From the NCBI GenBank assembly GCA_016744905.1, contig JADGDM010000015.1, positions 2,981 through 49,289 on the forward strand: a DNA stretch of 46,309 nt, read 5' to 3'. The translations under genes were made by a program, and so were the position numbers. Position 1 is the stretch's first letter, and each line of letters begins with the position of its first letter. This DNA comes from Sulfurimonadaceae bacterium (lineage in GTDB: Bacteria > Campylobacterota > Campylobacteria > Campylobacterales > Sulfurimonadaceae). The notes under the pieces are model-generated. The model was not told the DNA's origin. It made no database searches and saw only the letters and a list, made by a program, of their open reading frames with translations. Positions 1 to 7,717 of the stretch are shown one piece after another.

Positions 1-52
1 GGATTATAGCGAAAAAAAGTTGGGTTTTTGTTTAAATTTAGAAATAGAGGGA

Positions 53-77
53 TTAACACCGTAAGATACGGTGTTAA
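53..77 (-). terminator. Hairpin downstream of the ferredoxin gene
   Basis: A perfect 11-bp inverted repeat with a 3-nt loop lies 9 bases past the ferredoxin stop codon. No long U-run follows on the minus strand, so it may be a weak intrinsic terminator or an mRNA 3' stabiliser. Confidence 0.5.
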
Positions 78-85
78 AAGTGTTG

Positions 86-445
86 TTAGTCTACAACGTT
101 CTCGCGGTTTACACGAGCTTCATTAGAAATACTCTCAACAAATGGTTGCTCAATATCAGCATCTTCCATTACGAAGTTTTTACCATCTACATAGTTTGCA
201 CCAGCAAAGAAATCTTTGTGCTCAGCAGTATAAGGCATATCCCAAGTGATACAACCCTCTGTTGGACATGAAGTTGCACAAGCTGGTTCGTCATGATGAT
301 CTACACACTCTACACATTTATCTGGATAAACGTAATAAAGTTCTTCACCTGTTGGATTATCATCCTCATCTACAATTGCTTCTACTGGACATTCGTCGAT
401 ACAAGCACCACAGTTGATACAAGTGTCATTAATAAATACTGCCAT
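86..445 (-). CDS. 2[4Fe-4S] ferredoxin, Alvin type
   Basis: This is a soluble, low-potential electron carrier of 119 residues. Cluster I ligands are C9, C12, C15 and C19 (followed by Pro). Cluster II ligands are C44, C47, C56 and C60, with an 8-residue insert between C47 and C56. That insert and the long acidic C-terminal tail are typical of the Allochromatium vinosum-type ferredoxins used by epsilonproteobacteria with pyruvate or 2-oxoglutarate:ferredoxin oxidoreductases. C65 is an additional cysteine. The start is well placed: an AGGAG sits 6 bases before the ATG. It appears monocistronic, with about 200 bp of non-coding DNA before metK and a hairpin after its stop. The family call is firm; the specific redox partner cannot be read from the sequence. 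Confidence 0.95.
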   Translation of the reverse strand: MAVFINDTCINCGACIDECPVEAIVDEDDNPTGEELYYVYPDKCVECVDHHDEPACATSCPTEGCITWDMPYTAEHKDFFAGANYVDGKNFVMEDADIEQPFVESISNEARVNRENVVD

Positions 446-605
446 TTAATTCTCCTAAAGTTAATTTTGTAAACTATACCAACTTGAATTTTAAATAAAG
501 CTAAAATTATGAAAGAATTATGATATTAATTCAAAGAGTAACGTATAAGTAGTGAAAAGATTAAAATGTAGATGGAAAGTAGCTAATAAGGGGGATTTGT
601 GCTAT

Positions 606-632
606 TAAATAGGAGTATATAACTCCTATTTA
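606..632 (-). terminator. Hairpin downstream of metK
   Basis: An 11-bp perfect inverted repeat (core AGGAGT/ACTCCT) with a 5-nt loop lies 20 bases after the metK stop. The flank is not strongly U-rich on the minus strand, so termination is likely but not certain. The rest of 446-651 shows no gene. Confidence 0.5.
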
Positions 633-651
633 GAACTTATATACTTTAGAT

Positions 652-1809
652 TTATAGAGAGAGGTATTTTTTAATCTCTTCTACTCTATCTGTCTTTTCC
701 CAAGTAAATTCAGGAAGTTCACGACCAAAGTGCCCATAAGCAGCAGTTTTTCTATATATTGGACGTAAAAGGTCCAATGAGTCTATAATTCCAGCTGGCG
801 TTAAATCAAAAAGTTCTTTAACACACTCTTCAATTTTATTTTCATCAACGACACCTGTTCCATGTGTATCAACCATAATAGAGACTGGTTTAACAACACC
901 AATAGCGTAAGCCACTTGAAGCGTAGCACGTTCACACGCACCTGCTGCTACAAGATTTTTAGCTACGTGGCGCGCTGCATATGCGGCAGAACGGTCAACC
1001 TTGGTTGGATCTTTTCCAGAAAATGCACCACCACCATGAGGACAAGCCCCACCGTAAGTATCAACAATAATCTTTCTACCTGTAAGTCCAGCGTCACCTT
1101 GCGGCCCACCAATAACAAACTTACCTGTAGGATTAATATGATAAATCACATCATCACTTAAAAGATCAGCAGGGATAACGTGTTTAATAACCTCGTTAAT
1201 CACATCTTCTCTCAATTGATTTTGATCGATTCCATCATGATGTTGCGTAGACACAACAACAGTCTCAACTGAAACTGGCTTTGAATCTATATACTTTACA
1301 CTGATTTGTGCTTTTCCATCAGGACGAAGATAAGGAATAATACCTTCTTTACGTACCTGCGCTAAACGCTCAGTTAAGCGGTGACACAAGTGGATAGGTA
1401 AAGGCATAAGTTCTGGTGTCTCTTTACAAGCATACCCAAACATTAAACCTTGATCACCTGCGCCAATAGCACCATCTTCTTGATCAACGCCTTGGTTGAT
1501 ATCAGGAGACTGCTCACCTATTCCATTTAATACTGCTGCCGCTCTATAGTCGAAACCATAGTTTGCATCGGTATAACCAATTTCTTGGATCACTCTTCTT
1601 GCAATTTCTTGCATTGGCGTATACGCCGTTGTCTTCAATTCGCCTGCAATTACACAAAAACCATTTGAAACTACTGTTTCACACGCCACACGTGACGAAG
1701 GATCTTTAGCAATAATATCATCCAGAATAGCGTCGCTAATCTGATCAGCCATCTTATCAGGATGCCCTTCTGTTACAGACTCAGAAGTAAATATGTACTC
1801 TTTTGTCAT
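652..1809 (-). CDS. metK: S-adenosylmethionine synthetase
   Basis: Makes S-adenosylmethionine from methionine and ATP in the cytoplasm. At 385 residues it has the normal family length. The N-terminal GHPDK motif (residues 15-19) lies in the ATP site, the GAGDQG hexapeptide is near residue 117, and the glycine-rich [16 protein letters not shown] loop lies near residue 258; all look intact. An AAAGG precedes the ATG at 1809. It is divergent from the peroxiredoxin gene, sharing a 153-bp intergenic region, and appears to be transcribed alone. One palindrome copy (GGCGCGCT at 970) lies in the coding region. Confidence 0.98.
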   Translation of the reverse strand: MTKEYIFTSESVTEGHPDKMADQISDAILDDIIAKDPSSRVACETVVSNGFCVIAGELKTTAYTPMQEIARRVIQEIGYTDANYGFDYRAAAVLNGIGEQSPDINQGVDQEDGAIGAGDQGLMFGYACKETPELMPLPIHLCHRLTERLAQVRKEGIIPYLRPDGKAQISVKYIDSKPVSVETVVVSTQHHDGIDQNQLREDVINEVIKHVIPADLLSDDVIYHINPTGKFVIGGPQGDAGLTGRKIIVDTYGGACPHGGGAFSGKDPTKVDRSAAYAARHVAKNLVAAGACERATLQVAYAIGVVKPVSIMVDTHGTGVVDENKIEECVKELFDLTPAGIIDSLDLLRPIYRKTAAYGHFGRELPEFTWEKTDRVEEIKKYLSL

Positions 1810-1902
1810 CGATTACCTTTATTGATTATCCTCAAAATTATTTTGAAGTTTGATATACTATCTGAAAGCAGTTTAAAGTTTTTATCCCATTTAAAATAAA
1901 CA

Positions 1903-1962
1903 AAGTTTTTTAATTTTGGATGAGATATACTTCCATACTTTAAAAAAACACAAGGAAATTAT
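1903..1962 (+). promoter_or_regulatory. Probable promoter and RBS of the peroxiredoxin gene
   Basis: TATACT at 1926-1931 is a fair -10 element in AT-rich DNA, and AAGGAA lies 6 bases before the ATG. No clear -35 box is seen, which is normal for epsilonproteobacterial sigma-70 promoters. The divergent metK promoter must share this 153-bp region. Confidence 0.35.
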
Positions 1963-2559
1963 ATGTTAGTAACAAACAAAGCTCCAGACTTTACAGCAAC
2001 AACAGTTTTAGGAAACAACCAAATCGTTGAAGATTTCAACTTATACGAAAACTTCGGTGAAAACGGTACAGTTTTATTCTTTTATCCACTAGACTTTACA
2101 TTTGTATGTCCTTCAGAGATCATCGCTTTTGATCACAGACTTCAAGAGTTCAAAGATCGTGGTGTTGAAGTTATTGGTGTTTCTGTTGATTCACAATTTT
2201 CTCACTTTGCATGGAAAGAGACTCCAGTAAACAAAGGTGGTATCGGCCAAGTTCGTTATCCATTAGTTGCTGACTTAACTAAAGAGATCTCTAAAGCGTA
2301 TGACGTACTACTTGATGGTGGTGTTGCTCTACGTGGTTCATTTTTAATTGACAAAGACGGAACTGTTCGTCATGCAGTAATCAATGACCTTCCACTTGGT
2401 CGTAACATCGATGAGATGATTCGTATGGTAGATACTATGCTTTTTACTAACGAGCACGGTGAAGTTTGTCCTGCTGGTTGGGCTAAAGGTGACGAAGGTA
2501 TGAAAGCTGACACTGAAGGTGTTGCAGATTATCTTGCTAAACACGAAGATGATTTATAA
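1963..2559 (+). CDS. 2-Cys peroxiredoxin (AhpC/Tsa family)
   Basis: Cytoplasmic peroxidase that reduces H2O2, organic peroxides or peroxynitrite and is re-reduced by a thioredoxin-like partner. The peroxidatic cysteine is C49 in the FTFVCPSE motif. The resolving cysteine is C169 in EVCPAGW, giving the typical 2-Cys class. Length 198 matches AhpC/TsaA of Helicobacter and Campylobacter. The C-terminal tail after C169 is long enough to carry the helix that makes such enzymes sensitive to over-oxidation, but the YF motif itself is replaced by YL. No AhpF or regulator gene is adjacent. A GC-rich palindrome lies just beyond the stop. Confidence 0.95.
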   Translation: MLVTNKAPDFTATTVLGNNQIVEDFNLYENFGENGTVLFFYPLDFTFVCPSEIIAFDHRLQEFKDRGVEVIGVSVDSQFSHFAWKETPVNKGGIGQVRYPLVADLTKEISKAYDVLLDGGVALRGSFLIDKDGTVRHAVINDLPLGRNIDEMIRMVDTMLFTNEHGEVCPAGWAKGDEGMKADTEGVADYLAKHEDDL

Positions 2560-2577
2560 TATAAACCTCTTCACTCT

Positions 2578-2595
2578 AAGCGCGCTAGCGCGCTT
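2578..2595. repeat. 18-bp perfect palindrome from two abutting AGCGCGCT copies
   Basis: Two copies of the octamer abut 19 bases after the peroxiredoxin stop, giving AAGCGCGCTAGCGCGCTT. As RNA it can form a 7-bp GC-rich stem with a CUAG loop, so it may act as a terminator, although no U-run follows. It is the only intergenic and only tandem copy in the window. Confidence 0.7.
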
Positions 2596-2612
2596 AACCC
2601 CTCCAATTAAAG

Positions 2613-2735
2613 ATGAACAATCTCCTACTTAGAAAAATACTTTATTATGAAGATTCAGAGAATAAAAGTAGCACTTCAAGAAGAGAGTATGCTATAAAAA
2701 AGCTTTCACGAGCGCAAAAGCTTGACGTTGATTAA
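2613..2735 (+). CDS. Possible small protein, 40 aa, unknown
   Basis: An ATG-to-TAA frame of 40 codons lies between the peroxiredoxin gene and the convergent outer-membrane gene. The product is lysine/arginine-rich with a helical, charged C-terminal half (ending KLSRAQKLDVD). It has no signal peptide and no cysteines. Codon use is ordinary for the window, but there is no clear Shine-Dalgarno sequence, and the frame overlaps the 3' end of the opposite gene by 4 bases. It could be expressed by read-through from the peroxiredoxin gene, or be chance. Confidence 0.35.
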   Translation: MNNLLLRKILYYEDSENKSSTSRREYAIKKLSRAQKLDVD

Positions 2736-3400
2736 AAGAAAAAGTTGACTCCATATGTTAAAGCATAGGTAGCTCCTGAAATATCATGTAATTCAGTATA
2801 TTTACCATCTGTTGTACTGTCAATAGAAGAATTCGATTTGAGCCAACTATAATTTACTCCATAAGTTATGTATAATTGAACAACCTCATACAGTGTTGTC
2901 TCTAACCCAATATTAGCATCAAGTAGAAACCCAATAGAGTAGAACTCTTTACCTTGGAGATCTCTAATATTATCAACAAATGCGTAGGATATTCCACCTC
3001 CATATATTAACCCTAATTCAAAATCATGTAAGTCAATAAATGAGTAGATTAGCTCAATTTCTCCGCCGAAAGCCCATCCATTAGCTTCATCAAATTTCAT
3101 ATCTGTATATTTTAAAGCGAATAAACCCCCATCCACTGCTCGTCCAAATTTATATGTTGTATACACTGATGAATTAATATCCCTATCTTCAGTACGTTCA
3201 ATGTCATCTAAGGATTGATCATCATATGTTATCTGAGATTCATATGTATAACTACCTTTTCCACTGCCTAGTGTTCTACTAACACCGATAAAATATGGAG
3301 CATTTGATAATTCTTTTTCATAAGTAGCATCATTTTCAAGTACAAAATCATCTGCGATAATATTAGTTATTAGTATGATCATTACAATTAATTGTTTCAT
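2732..3400 (-). CDS. Putative outer-membrane beta-barrel protein
   Basis: A 222-residue exported protein. The N-terminus is a signal peptide (about residues 1-16, ending near IIAD), followed by a long stretch of alternating aromatic and polar residues typical of small barrels (repeated GLIYGGGISYAF-like strands). It ends with a strand finishing FFF, matching the C-terminal aromatic signal for BAM insertion. No catalytic motif is seen. It stands alone: 150 bp upstream to the DUF1761 gene on the same strand, and convergent with the peroxiredoxin unit. Function unknown; the barrel call is inferred from pattern only. Confidence 0.6.
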   Translation of the reverse strand: MKQLIVMIILITNIIADDFVLENDATYEKELSNAPYFIGVSRTLGSGKGSYTYESQITYDDQSLDDIERTEDRDINSSVYTTYKFGRAVDGGLFALKYTDMKFDEANGWAFGGEIELIYSFIDLHDFELGLIYGGGISYAFVDNIRDLQGKEFYSIGFLLDANIGLETTLYEVVQLYITYGVNYSWLKSNSSIDSTTDGKYTELHDISGATYALTYGVNFFF

Positions 3401-3551
3401 TTTTCACCTTTAAATGAAATATAACATAAAACAACTTAAATAATAACGAAATTTGTTTTACTTGTAGGACATATACCTTACAGGTAATTTAGAAGTAGTT
3501 AAAGCTATTTTTAAATATTTATCTGACCCTTTTAAGAGAAGGATCCTAGCA

Positions 3552-3977
3552 CTAGAGAAGTGCTTGAATAACGGCTATCAGTGTGAAACCTACCAAGTTA
3601 TATCCTGTATTGATAATAAAAATCAGACCTGGGCTTTTATCATGATAGTTAAAATATACTGATCCCATCTGTGTTGCGGCTACAAAACCTAACCACGCCA
3701 TCAAAGAGTATTTTAAATTAGCTGCCATACTCCCATCTCCAAATACAAAAAATTGCATCAATGAGAAGGCTGCTAAAAATGCACCTATAAAAGAGTAAGT
3801 CATCCCCTTATATGTTCCACATTTTCCATTTTCTAATTCACAATTTTGCATTGATTCTTCAGTGAAATTCATGGCTTTCATCCATGTGTTTCCAAAAAGT
3901 ACTTTTGAGTACCAAAGTGCGCCTAAAAAGAAATAAGCCAGTCCTGAAACGATTAGTGCTAAAACATCTACTTGCAT
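3552..3977 (-). CDS. DUF1761 family membrane protein
   Basis: A 141-residue integral membrane protein with four predicted hydrophobic segments. The N-terminal signature FLGALWYSKVLFGNTWMKAM (about residues 17-36) matches the DUF1761 family, whose function is unknown. The loop after the first hairpin carries a pair of cysteines (CELENGKC) not expected of the family in general. The ATG is preceded by AAGGA. The nearest genes on the same strand are over 60 bp away, so it is probably a single unit. Confidence 0.75.
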   Translation of the reverse strand: MQVDVLALIVSGLAYFFLGALWYSKVLFGNTWMKAMNFTEESMQNCELENGKCGTYKGMTYSFIGAFLAAFSLMQFFVFGDGSMAANLKYSLMAWLGFVAATQMGSVYFNYHDKSPGLIFIINTGYNLVGFTLIAVIQALL

Positions 3978-4043
3978 ATAAATATCCTTATATTTTTGAG
4001 GAAGTTTATTAGAATCATATTTATGTAATATTAAAAATAGTAA

Positions 4044-4397
4044 TTAATCTGTCAAGCACACACTAATTTGATTTGGCTTGAGAAAAAACTTATAATAGAT
4101 CATATATGCCAAGATACCGAAGTACGCAGCCACCCCTAAGGAGATAAAAAGTGCCCCGACATTAAAATGTTTTTTTTCCATTGTTAAACTGTCTTCACTC
4201 ATGTATGCTTGATTGTATCCGTTATTATAAAGCATCTCATCAATACGTAGCAGTTTATCTTTAGGCTCTAATTCACTATTTTTTATCTTGACTATGTAGC
4301 TGTTAAAAGTATCCAAGTTCTCTTTTTGAACCTTTCTGTCCCAAATATAAACAATAATTCCAAGAGGCAGAACAAATAACATTATGACTGTACTCAT
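4044..4397 (-). CDS. Small two-span membrane protein, unknown
   Basis: 117 residues with a hydrophobic N-terminal helix (about 3-19), a charged cytoplasmic or periplasmic middle of about 60 residues, and a second helix (about 84-108). No family recognised. Its ATG overlaps the TGA of the upstream helicase gene by 4 bases (ATGA), so the two are translationally coupled. The link to a soluble helicase is not explained by any motif. Confidence 0.65.
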   Translation of the reverse strand: MSTVIMLFVLPLGIIVYIWDRKVQKENLDTFNSYIVKIKNSELEPKDKLLRIDEMLYNNGYNQAYMSEDSLTMEKKHFNVGALFISLGVAAYFGILAYMIYYKFFLKPNQISVCLTD

Positions 4398-5659
4398 AAA
4401 GTATACTCCTGTACAAAATTTAAAGCCTTGCTATCTGCGTAAGCCAGATGGTGCCAATCTTTAAGCGGTTGAACCAAACTCAAGCGCGCTGGTGAGGTGG
4501 CACGTGAGAGTGCCACATAAAACTGAGAAGGAGCAAAGATCTCTTTTGTCTCGATAATAAGATCTTCTATGCTCATCCCTTGTGATTTATGAATAGTAAT
4601 GGCAAAGGCTAGTTGCAGTGGAAACTGATACACACTCAGTACCGACTCTTCAACAAACTCTTTTTTACCTTCAATAGTCTTCTCTTTCCATACCGTTTTA
4701 TCTTGAGAGACCTGCTCTAATTTTACCACAACCCCATCGTCTTTTTCAACGTACACTTTTGAATCTTCAAGCTTTACAATCTTAGCGCGCTCACCATTGA
4801 AGTAGTTCCAAGAGTTACGTGTAAAAAGGATGGGTGCACCTACTTTTAATTGAAGTTCTATATTGATGCGCGCATCACTAATAAAACGTTCAACTTCTTT
4901 GTCGTTTAGATTTTTATCATGTCGAATAATTTCTGCTCTGTACGTCTCCTCATCACTTTCAAGAAAACTCAACTGTTCTTGATTGTGTCGTAGCGCGCTG
5001 GCATTTTTTCCAAACAGATAGGTAAAGGCACTAAGATTTTCTGGAAGTGGTTTGATAAGATGGTGAAGATAGTAGTGTTCTGCCTCACTAACATTAGCAA
5101 AACGAACCGCATTAAGCACTTCAATAAAATCACTGTCATCCGTTCTATACACCTTGGTTAGATTAATCGTATGCATCTCAAATGCACTCCAAGACTCAGA
5201 CTCAAAGGCAAACATCACCTCTGCGTACCCACGAACAACAGGAGGCAATTGTAAAAAATCACCTACGAGTAAAAGTGCCCCAGTAAACTCAGACTGTAAA
5301 AGACGCAGACGAATCATATCCATCAACGAAGCACTCACCATAGAGACCTCATCAATAATAATCAAATGCATATTCTTAATTAGCTTTTTAGTCCTTTTTT
5401 TAGGCTCATACTTTTTACGACGTTCCAGATCTTCTATACTATCAGCGATACCTAGATCAAAAAAACTATGTAATGTTTGTCCACCAAGGAGTGTTGCTGC
5501 CATTCCTGTAGAAGCAAGTTTTGCCACTTTTTTTGCTTCAGATTCGTAATGGGCGATGACTTTACGCGTTAAAGTAGTTTTACCAACTCCTGCGCCACCC
5601 GTTAAAAAGATATTTTGAGCATTTCCAAGTTTCGCTACCAGTGATTCTAAATTATCCAA
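4394..5659 (-). CDS. PIF1-like superfamily 1B DNA helicase
   Basis: A 421-residue ATPase. The Walker A motif is GGAGVGKTT (about residues 21-29). A helicase motif Ia (STGMAATLLGGQTLHSFF) follows at about 49-66, and the Walker B/DEVS motif (IIIDEVSMVS) at about 99-108. A LVGDFLQLPPV motif III is near 136. The C-terminal UvrD/RecD-type domain holds LAFAITIHKSQGMS (motif V) and VALSRA (motif VI). This order fits the short bacterial PIF1/RecD2-like helicases, which unwind 5'-3' at forks, G-quadruplexes or R-loops. It is more compact than RecD2 and lacks an N-terminal nuclease-like region. It begins 9 bases after the FecR gene ends and overlaps the next gene, so it may be the fourth or fifth gene of one transcript. 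Three AGCGCGCT sites lie within it. Confidence 0.85.
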   Translation of the reverse strand: MDNLESLVAKLGNAQNIFLTGGAGVGKTTLTRKVIAHYESEAKKVAKLASTGMAATLLGGQTLHSFFDLGIADSIEDLERRKKYEPKKRTKKLIKNMHLIIIDEVSMVSASLMDMIRLRLLQSEFTGALLLVGDFLQLPPVVRGYAEVMFAFESESWSAFEMHTINLTKVYRTDDSDFIEVLNAVRFANVSEAEHYYLHHLIKPLPENLSAFTYLFGKNASALRHNQEQLSFLESDEETYRAEIIRHDKNLNDKEVERFISDARINIELQLKVGAPILFTRNSWNYFNGERAKIVKLEDSKVYVEKDDGVVVKLEQVSQDKTVWKEKTIEGKKEFVEESVLSVYQFPLQLAFAITIHKSQGMSIEDLIIETKEIFAPSQFYVALSRATSPARLSLVQPLKDWHHLAYADSKALNFVQEYTL

Positions 5660-5668
5660 ACAGGCCTC

Positions 5669-6430
5669 TTAGTTTAACGGACCGATTTGGTCACTATTTT
5701 CAGGTCGAGTCACGGTACTTTGTATTGTTGTCAAATCAGTAACCTTCTCAATTATCTGAATATCCTCAGTATCTTCTTCTACCTTAATAGTATTGAATTG
5801 ATCCAGAACTTCTTGGGTGGTATTAGAAACATCAACTCTCTCTTTTTGTGTTACGCTAAGTTCTTCTTGTTTGGCTTTTTTAAACTCTTTCATCTCTATC
5901 TTTTTTTGAATAGGGATGTTTTTCTCAATACTTACCATCTCCCCACTAGGAACAACCATCTGCTTACCAGGAATATCAATTGTAATGGCCCCTTTTAAAC
6001 AGGCGATTTTTTCACTGTCCATATCAATTTCAGCCATAAAAATTGTTCCTCTAATCCCTATCGTAGCAGAACGAGTCTTGATTTTAAAACGATTCGGTGC
6101 AATTTTCCCTATCTTCCCACTCACTGCTTTAAAAAAACCTTTGTTTGCTTTAAAATTTAATTCTGGGTTTTGTGAATCTGCACTGTATCTGTCAAAAGAG
6201 AACTCTGAATTTGGACCGATAGTAATAACCGTCTTATCATTTAAAATAACCTGTACACGACTTCTCGACTCTGTGACTATCAGATCTTTTTCATTAATAC
6301 TGTCTGAGATAGAGAGTTCTAAAGTATTCGTAGCGCGCTGTACTTTTGCCTTACCTACTAAAGAAGAGACAACCCCGATATTAGCGAAAACAGTGATGGT
6401 GCAGAGCAGTAAAAATATTAATATTTTCAT
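5669..6430 (-). CDS. FecR domain periplasmic protein
   Basis: 253 residues. A signal peptide (about 1-16) is followed by a FecR-type beta domain at about 20-130. That domain has the family hallmarks: a dense run of short strands, VITIGPNSEFSFDRY near 72 and the IGIRGTIFMAEI segment near 127. The C-terminal 80 residues are charged and probably disordered. Iron-dicitrate FecR proteins have an inner-membrane anchor and a FecI partner. This one has neither, and belongs to the stand-alone exported FecR group often found beside TPR/barrel genes. It follows the TPR-barrel gene by 9 bases. AAAGG precedes the ATG. The specific role is unknown; a scaffold or sensor role in the envelope is an inference. 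Confidence 0.8.
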   Translation of the reverse strand: MKILIFLLLCTITVFANIGVVSSLVGKAKVQRATNTLELSISDSINEKDLIVTESRSRVQVILNDKTVITIGPNSEFSFDRYSADSQNPELNFKANKGFFKAVSGKIGKIAPNRFKIKTRSATIGIRGTIFMAEIDMDSEKIACLKGAITIDIPGKQMVVPSGEMVSIEKNIPIQKKIEMKEFKKAKQEELSVTQKERVDVSNTTQEVLDQFNTIKVEEDTEDIQIIEKVTDLTTIQSTVTRPENSDQIGPLN

Positions 6431-6439
6431 AAAAGACCT

Positions 6440-7717
6440 TTAGTAATTGTATTGTAGTGATAACGAGACCACATCTTTATCGTAATGTGATGGCACATAG
6501 TTTGAGAGGTTTGCAATATGTACATAATTTAAAGCTGTTTCATACTTTTTCCAAAATACCTTAGAAAAATCCAATGAAACATGATTGTAGTGATCCAACC
6601 TCGCTTCTGATTCATTCATCAGTACATCTTCAAAAATTGTATATCGGTACTGATAAGAGAGCTTAGTAAAGTACCCACTACCAATATGATAATTCATACC
6701 CAAGGCAAACTCATAGAGGTTTTTATTGATATATTTTACTGTCGAAACCTCTTTGGCTTTAAAATAATCTGCTAAAACTGAGCCAAAAATATAACTCTGC
6801 GCATACACTTTAAACAAAGAAAATTTCAAACCAAATTCATTATCATCTCTATTTTTCAAATCTTCTCTAATATAACTACGACTTTTATAAATCAACTGCA
6901 TGGTACTGATATAGTTCTCATTATACACCCTATTAAGTGTAGGGGTTATGGAGAGTGTATGTAATAGATTGTTTTCTAAGTAGTAGAGATCATCATATGC
7001 AACAGGCAGATACAGGCTTGCCTTATCAAATTTATATCCAATCCCAAGTTCTACTTTTGCGAAATAGATATCATACTGCTCAGCGCGCTCATAGTTCTGC
7101 CCATAAAGGTTTAAGTCAGCTTGTAAATACCAGGCATTTTTTGCACCCATATCATACAGATAGCTTAAGTTGGCCCCATACGAGAGGAAAGCACTCTCTT
7201 TTACATCTTCACTCGCAACCGCATTCGATCCAATATCTTGATAATAAGCATCTAAGTTTCCACTACCAGCATTTGCATTTACATTGCTATCATATCCAGC
7301 TTTGGCATTGATATTGACTCTAAATGTAGAGCGCTCATTTTTCTCACTCAGCAGTGCTTGTAAGGTATTTTGATCATTGGCAGAGAGGGTATACTTTTTT
7401 AATTTTTCTACCAAAGCCTTAGATTCTTTTTTCATATTCTGTTTTTGATAAATAGTCGCTAGGAATAGAGCTGCTTCAATATTCTCTTCATCTAAATTCA
7501 ATACACGTTCATACGCACTCATCGCGTCTTCTTCATCGTCTAACTCTTTTGCACAGCGCGCCCAAAGTAGTTGTTTATGTATATCAGTAAAACCAGCATA
7601 ATCTTTTTCTATCATATTCAATGCGCTTCTATAATCTTTTTCATCATAAAATTCTTGCGCACTTTGAGCAAATAGTGTTAAGTGAAGCAGTACAAAAAGA
7701 AGTATCTTTTTCATCAT
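6440..7717 (-). CDS. TPR plus outer-membrane beta-barrel protein, Slam-like
   Basis: 425 residues. After a signal peptide (about 1-17) come three or four TPR-like helical pairs (about 20-125, including AYERVLNLDEENIEAALFLA). From about residue 135 to the end the sequence is a run of amphipathic beta strands rich in Tyr, Leu and Asn, and it ends in SLQYNY, a good BAM signal. N-terminal periplasmic TPRs joined to a C-terminal barrel is the layout of Slam (surface lipoprotein assembly modulator, DUF560) proteins. Sequence-level identity to Slam cannot be judged here. The start overlaps the stop of a large lipoprotein gene (ATGA), which supports a joint function. Alternative: a generic barrel with assembly TPRs. 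Confidence 0.6.
   Translation of the reverse strand: MMKKILLFVLLHLTLFAQSAQEFYDEKDYRSALNMIEKDYAGFTDIHKQLLWARCAKELDDEEDAMSAYERVLNLDEENIEAALFLATIYQKQNMKKESKALVEKLKKYTLSANDQNTLQALLSEKNERSTFRVNINAKAGYDSNVNANAGSGNLDAYYQDIGSNAVASEDVKESAFLSYGANLSYLYDMGAKNAWYLQADLNLYGQNYERAEQYDIYFAKVELGIGYKFDKASLYLPVAYDDLYYLENNLLHTLSITPTLNRVYNENYISTMQLIYKSRSYIREDLKNRDDNEFGLKFSLFKVYAQSYIFGSVLADYFKAKEVSTVKYINKNLYEFALGMNYHIGSGYFTKLSYQYRYTIFEDVLMNESEARLDHYNHVSLDFSKVFWKKYETALNYVHIANLSNYVPSHYDKDVVSLSLQYNY

Noticed and set aside
862-1161. Opposite-strand open frames inside metK, pnp, lptD and other genes
   Set aside because: They lie wholly within strongly supported genes, have no RBS and no recognisable protein.
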